NCBI GenBank assembly: GCA_050012355.1
Contig: JBEKHI010000257.1
Span: 1 to 22,330, forward strand
Direction of reading: 5' to 3'
From: JBEKHI01 sp050012355
Lineage (GTDB): Bacteria > Actinomycetota > Actinomycetes > Streptosporangiales > Streptosporangiaceae
Length of the DNA: 22,330 bases
Position numbers and translations under genes: made by a program. A model generated the notes under the pieces. It was not told the origin of the DNA, made no database searches, and saw only the letters and a list, made by a program, of their open reading frames with translations. Shown here one piece after another: positions 21,681 to 22,330 of the stretch. How positions within the stretch are numbered: position 1 is the stretch's first letter; every line of letters starts with the position of its first letter.

Positions 21681-22330
21681 ATGTGTACTCAGGCCGAGCA
21701 GGTGGTGCCGCGGAGCGCGGCGGATGCGCTGGGGATGATGACCGCCGCCCTGGCCTTCCTTTCCGCCGCCGACCTGCACGCGCTGGGGATCTCCGGGCAG
21801 CAGGAGATCCTGGCCGGGCTGGGTACCGTGACCGCGCGGACCTCGGCGGTGCGGGCGGCGGCGCTGGCCGCGTTCGACGCGGCTGGGGGACCCGAGGCGG
21901 ACGGGTGCAAGAGTGCGGCCGCGTGGCTGCGGCACCGGGGCCGGATGACCAAGGCGGCGGCCCGGGCGGCGTCGAAGGACTCCAGGATCCAGGCGGCGCA
22001 CCCGGTGGTCGCGGACGCGCTGGCGGGCGGGGATATCAGCGAGTCCTTCGCCCGGCTGATCACCGGGTGGACGGGCAAGCTGCCTGAGGACCTGCAGCGG
22101 GAGTCCGATTGCATCCTGATCACCGCCGCGGTGCACGGCTGCGGGGAACATGAGCTGAACGTGCTGGGCGCGAAGCTGCTGGAGGAGTACAAGAAGACCC
22201 GGCCGGACGAGGACGGGAAGGACCCGTTCGCCGACCGGCACCTGCAGCTGGATGAGACCATCGACGGGGCCGGCAAGCTGCGGGCGGACCTGTCCCCGCA
22301 GGCGACCGCCGTGCTGCGGGCCGTCCTGGA
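21681..22330 (+). CDS. DUF222 / 13E12-type protein, 5' part only
   Basis: The frame from ATG 21681 is open to the window end (216 residues visible). It starts MCTQAEQVVPRSAADALGMMTAALAFLSAADLHALG and has the helical DUF222 pattern of actinobacterial 13E12-repeat proteins: ARTSAVRAAALAAFDAAGGPEADGCKSAAAWLRHRGRMTKAAARAASK, HPVVADALAGGDISESFARLI, and further on LQLDETIDGAGKLRADLSPQATAVLRAVL. Such proteins usually carry an HNH nuclease motif at the C-terminus, which lies outside the window. They occur in many copies per genome and their role is unknown. A GGGGG run lies just before the ATG, and a better AGGGGG about 11 bases upstream. Confidence 0.85.
   Translation, partial: MCTQAEQVVPRSAADALGMMTAALAFLSAADLHALGISGQQEILAGLGTVTARTSAVRAAALAAFDAAGGPEADGCKSAAAWLRHRGRMTKAAARAASKDSRIQAAHPVVADALAGGDISESFARLITGWTGKLPEDLQRESDCILITAAVHGCGEHELNVLGAKLLEEYKKTRPDEDGKDPFADRHLQLDETIDGAGKLRADLSPQATAVLRAVL

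Noticed and set aside
1..22330. CRISPR arrays, tRNA/rRNA genes, intact insertion sequences, phage or biosynthetic clusters
   Set aside because: None were seen on either strand; the window is mostly metabolic and transport genes.

Overview
The window is high-GC DNA with many GTG starts, 1–4 nt start/stop overlaps and several promoters that seem to make leaderless transcripts. It also carries a mycothiol-dependent maleylpyruvate-isomerase-family protein and a DUF222/13E12-type gene. Together these point to an actinomycete chromosome (Actinomycetota). The genus cannot be fixed from sequence alone. There are no tRNA or rRNA genes, CRISPR arrays or intact insertion sequences.

Layout. 1–2700: a yceI-like gene (-) diverges from a marR-type regulator (+) across an AT-rich operator region. 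This pair is bracketed by two related ~70-bp hairpin elements in the same orientation. Next comes a secreted cysteine-containing protein of unknown function (-). 2663–4556: an ArsR-type repressor with a perfect 11-bp inverted repeat over its own leaderless promoter, translationally coupled to an MFS exporter. 4564–12055: a purine-degradation locus. A seven-gene minus-strand operon (uraD, uraH, uricase, FAD, 2Fe-2S and molybdopterin subunits of a xanthine dehydrogenase, and an 8-oxoguanine deaminase) diverges from a PucR-type regulator. 12052–13321: an M20 metallopeptidase gene broken by an exact 31-bp tandem duplication. 13393–16237: a mycothiol-type isomerase-family protein, a PIG-V-like membrane mannosyltransferase with a glycine-rich insert, and an ASCH-domain protein. 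16274–21501: a peptide-type ABC importer operon (binding protein, two permeases, one fused double ATPase). 21681–end: the 5' part of a DUF222/HNH-type gene, separated from the importer by a twin-palindrome regulatory region.

How the genes work together. The purine operon encodes an almost linear path. 8-oxoguanine (and xanthine/hypoxanthine through the dehydrogenase) goes to urate, then 5-hydroxyisourate, OHCU and allantoin, under probable PucR control. Two of the three post-urate enzymes look abnormal: UraD lacks its N-terminal region, and uricase has a shortened conserved segment plus a C-terminal tail running 76 nt into the next gene. The ArsR–MFS pair looks like an inducible efflux unit. 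The ABC operon is self-contained and probably imports peptides or similar solutes.

Most notable observations: (1) the hairpin pair, whose stems differ by three compensatory base-pair changes while both keep a 17-bp stem and 26-nt loop; (2) the 31-bp duplication that frameshifts the M20 gene, where removing one copy restores a 412-residue frame exactly; (3) the anomalies in uricase and UraD; (4) twin GCAAC-N2-GTTGC palindromes 17 bp apart upstream of the ABC operon.
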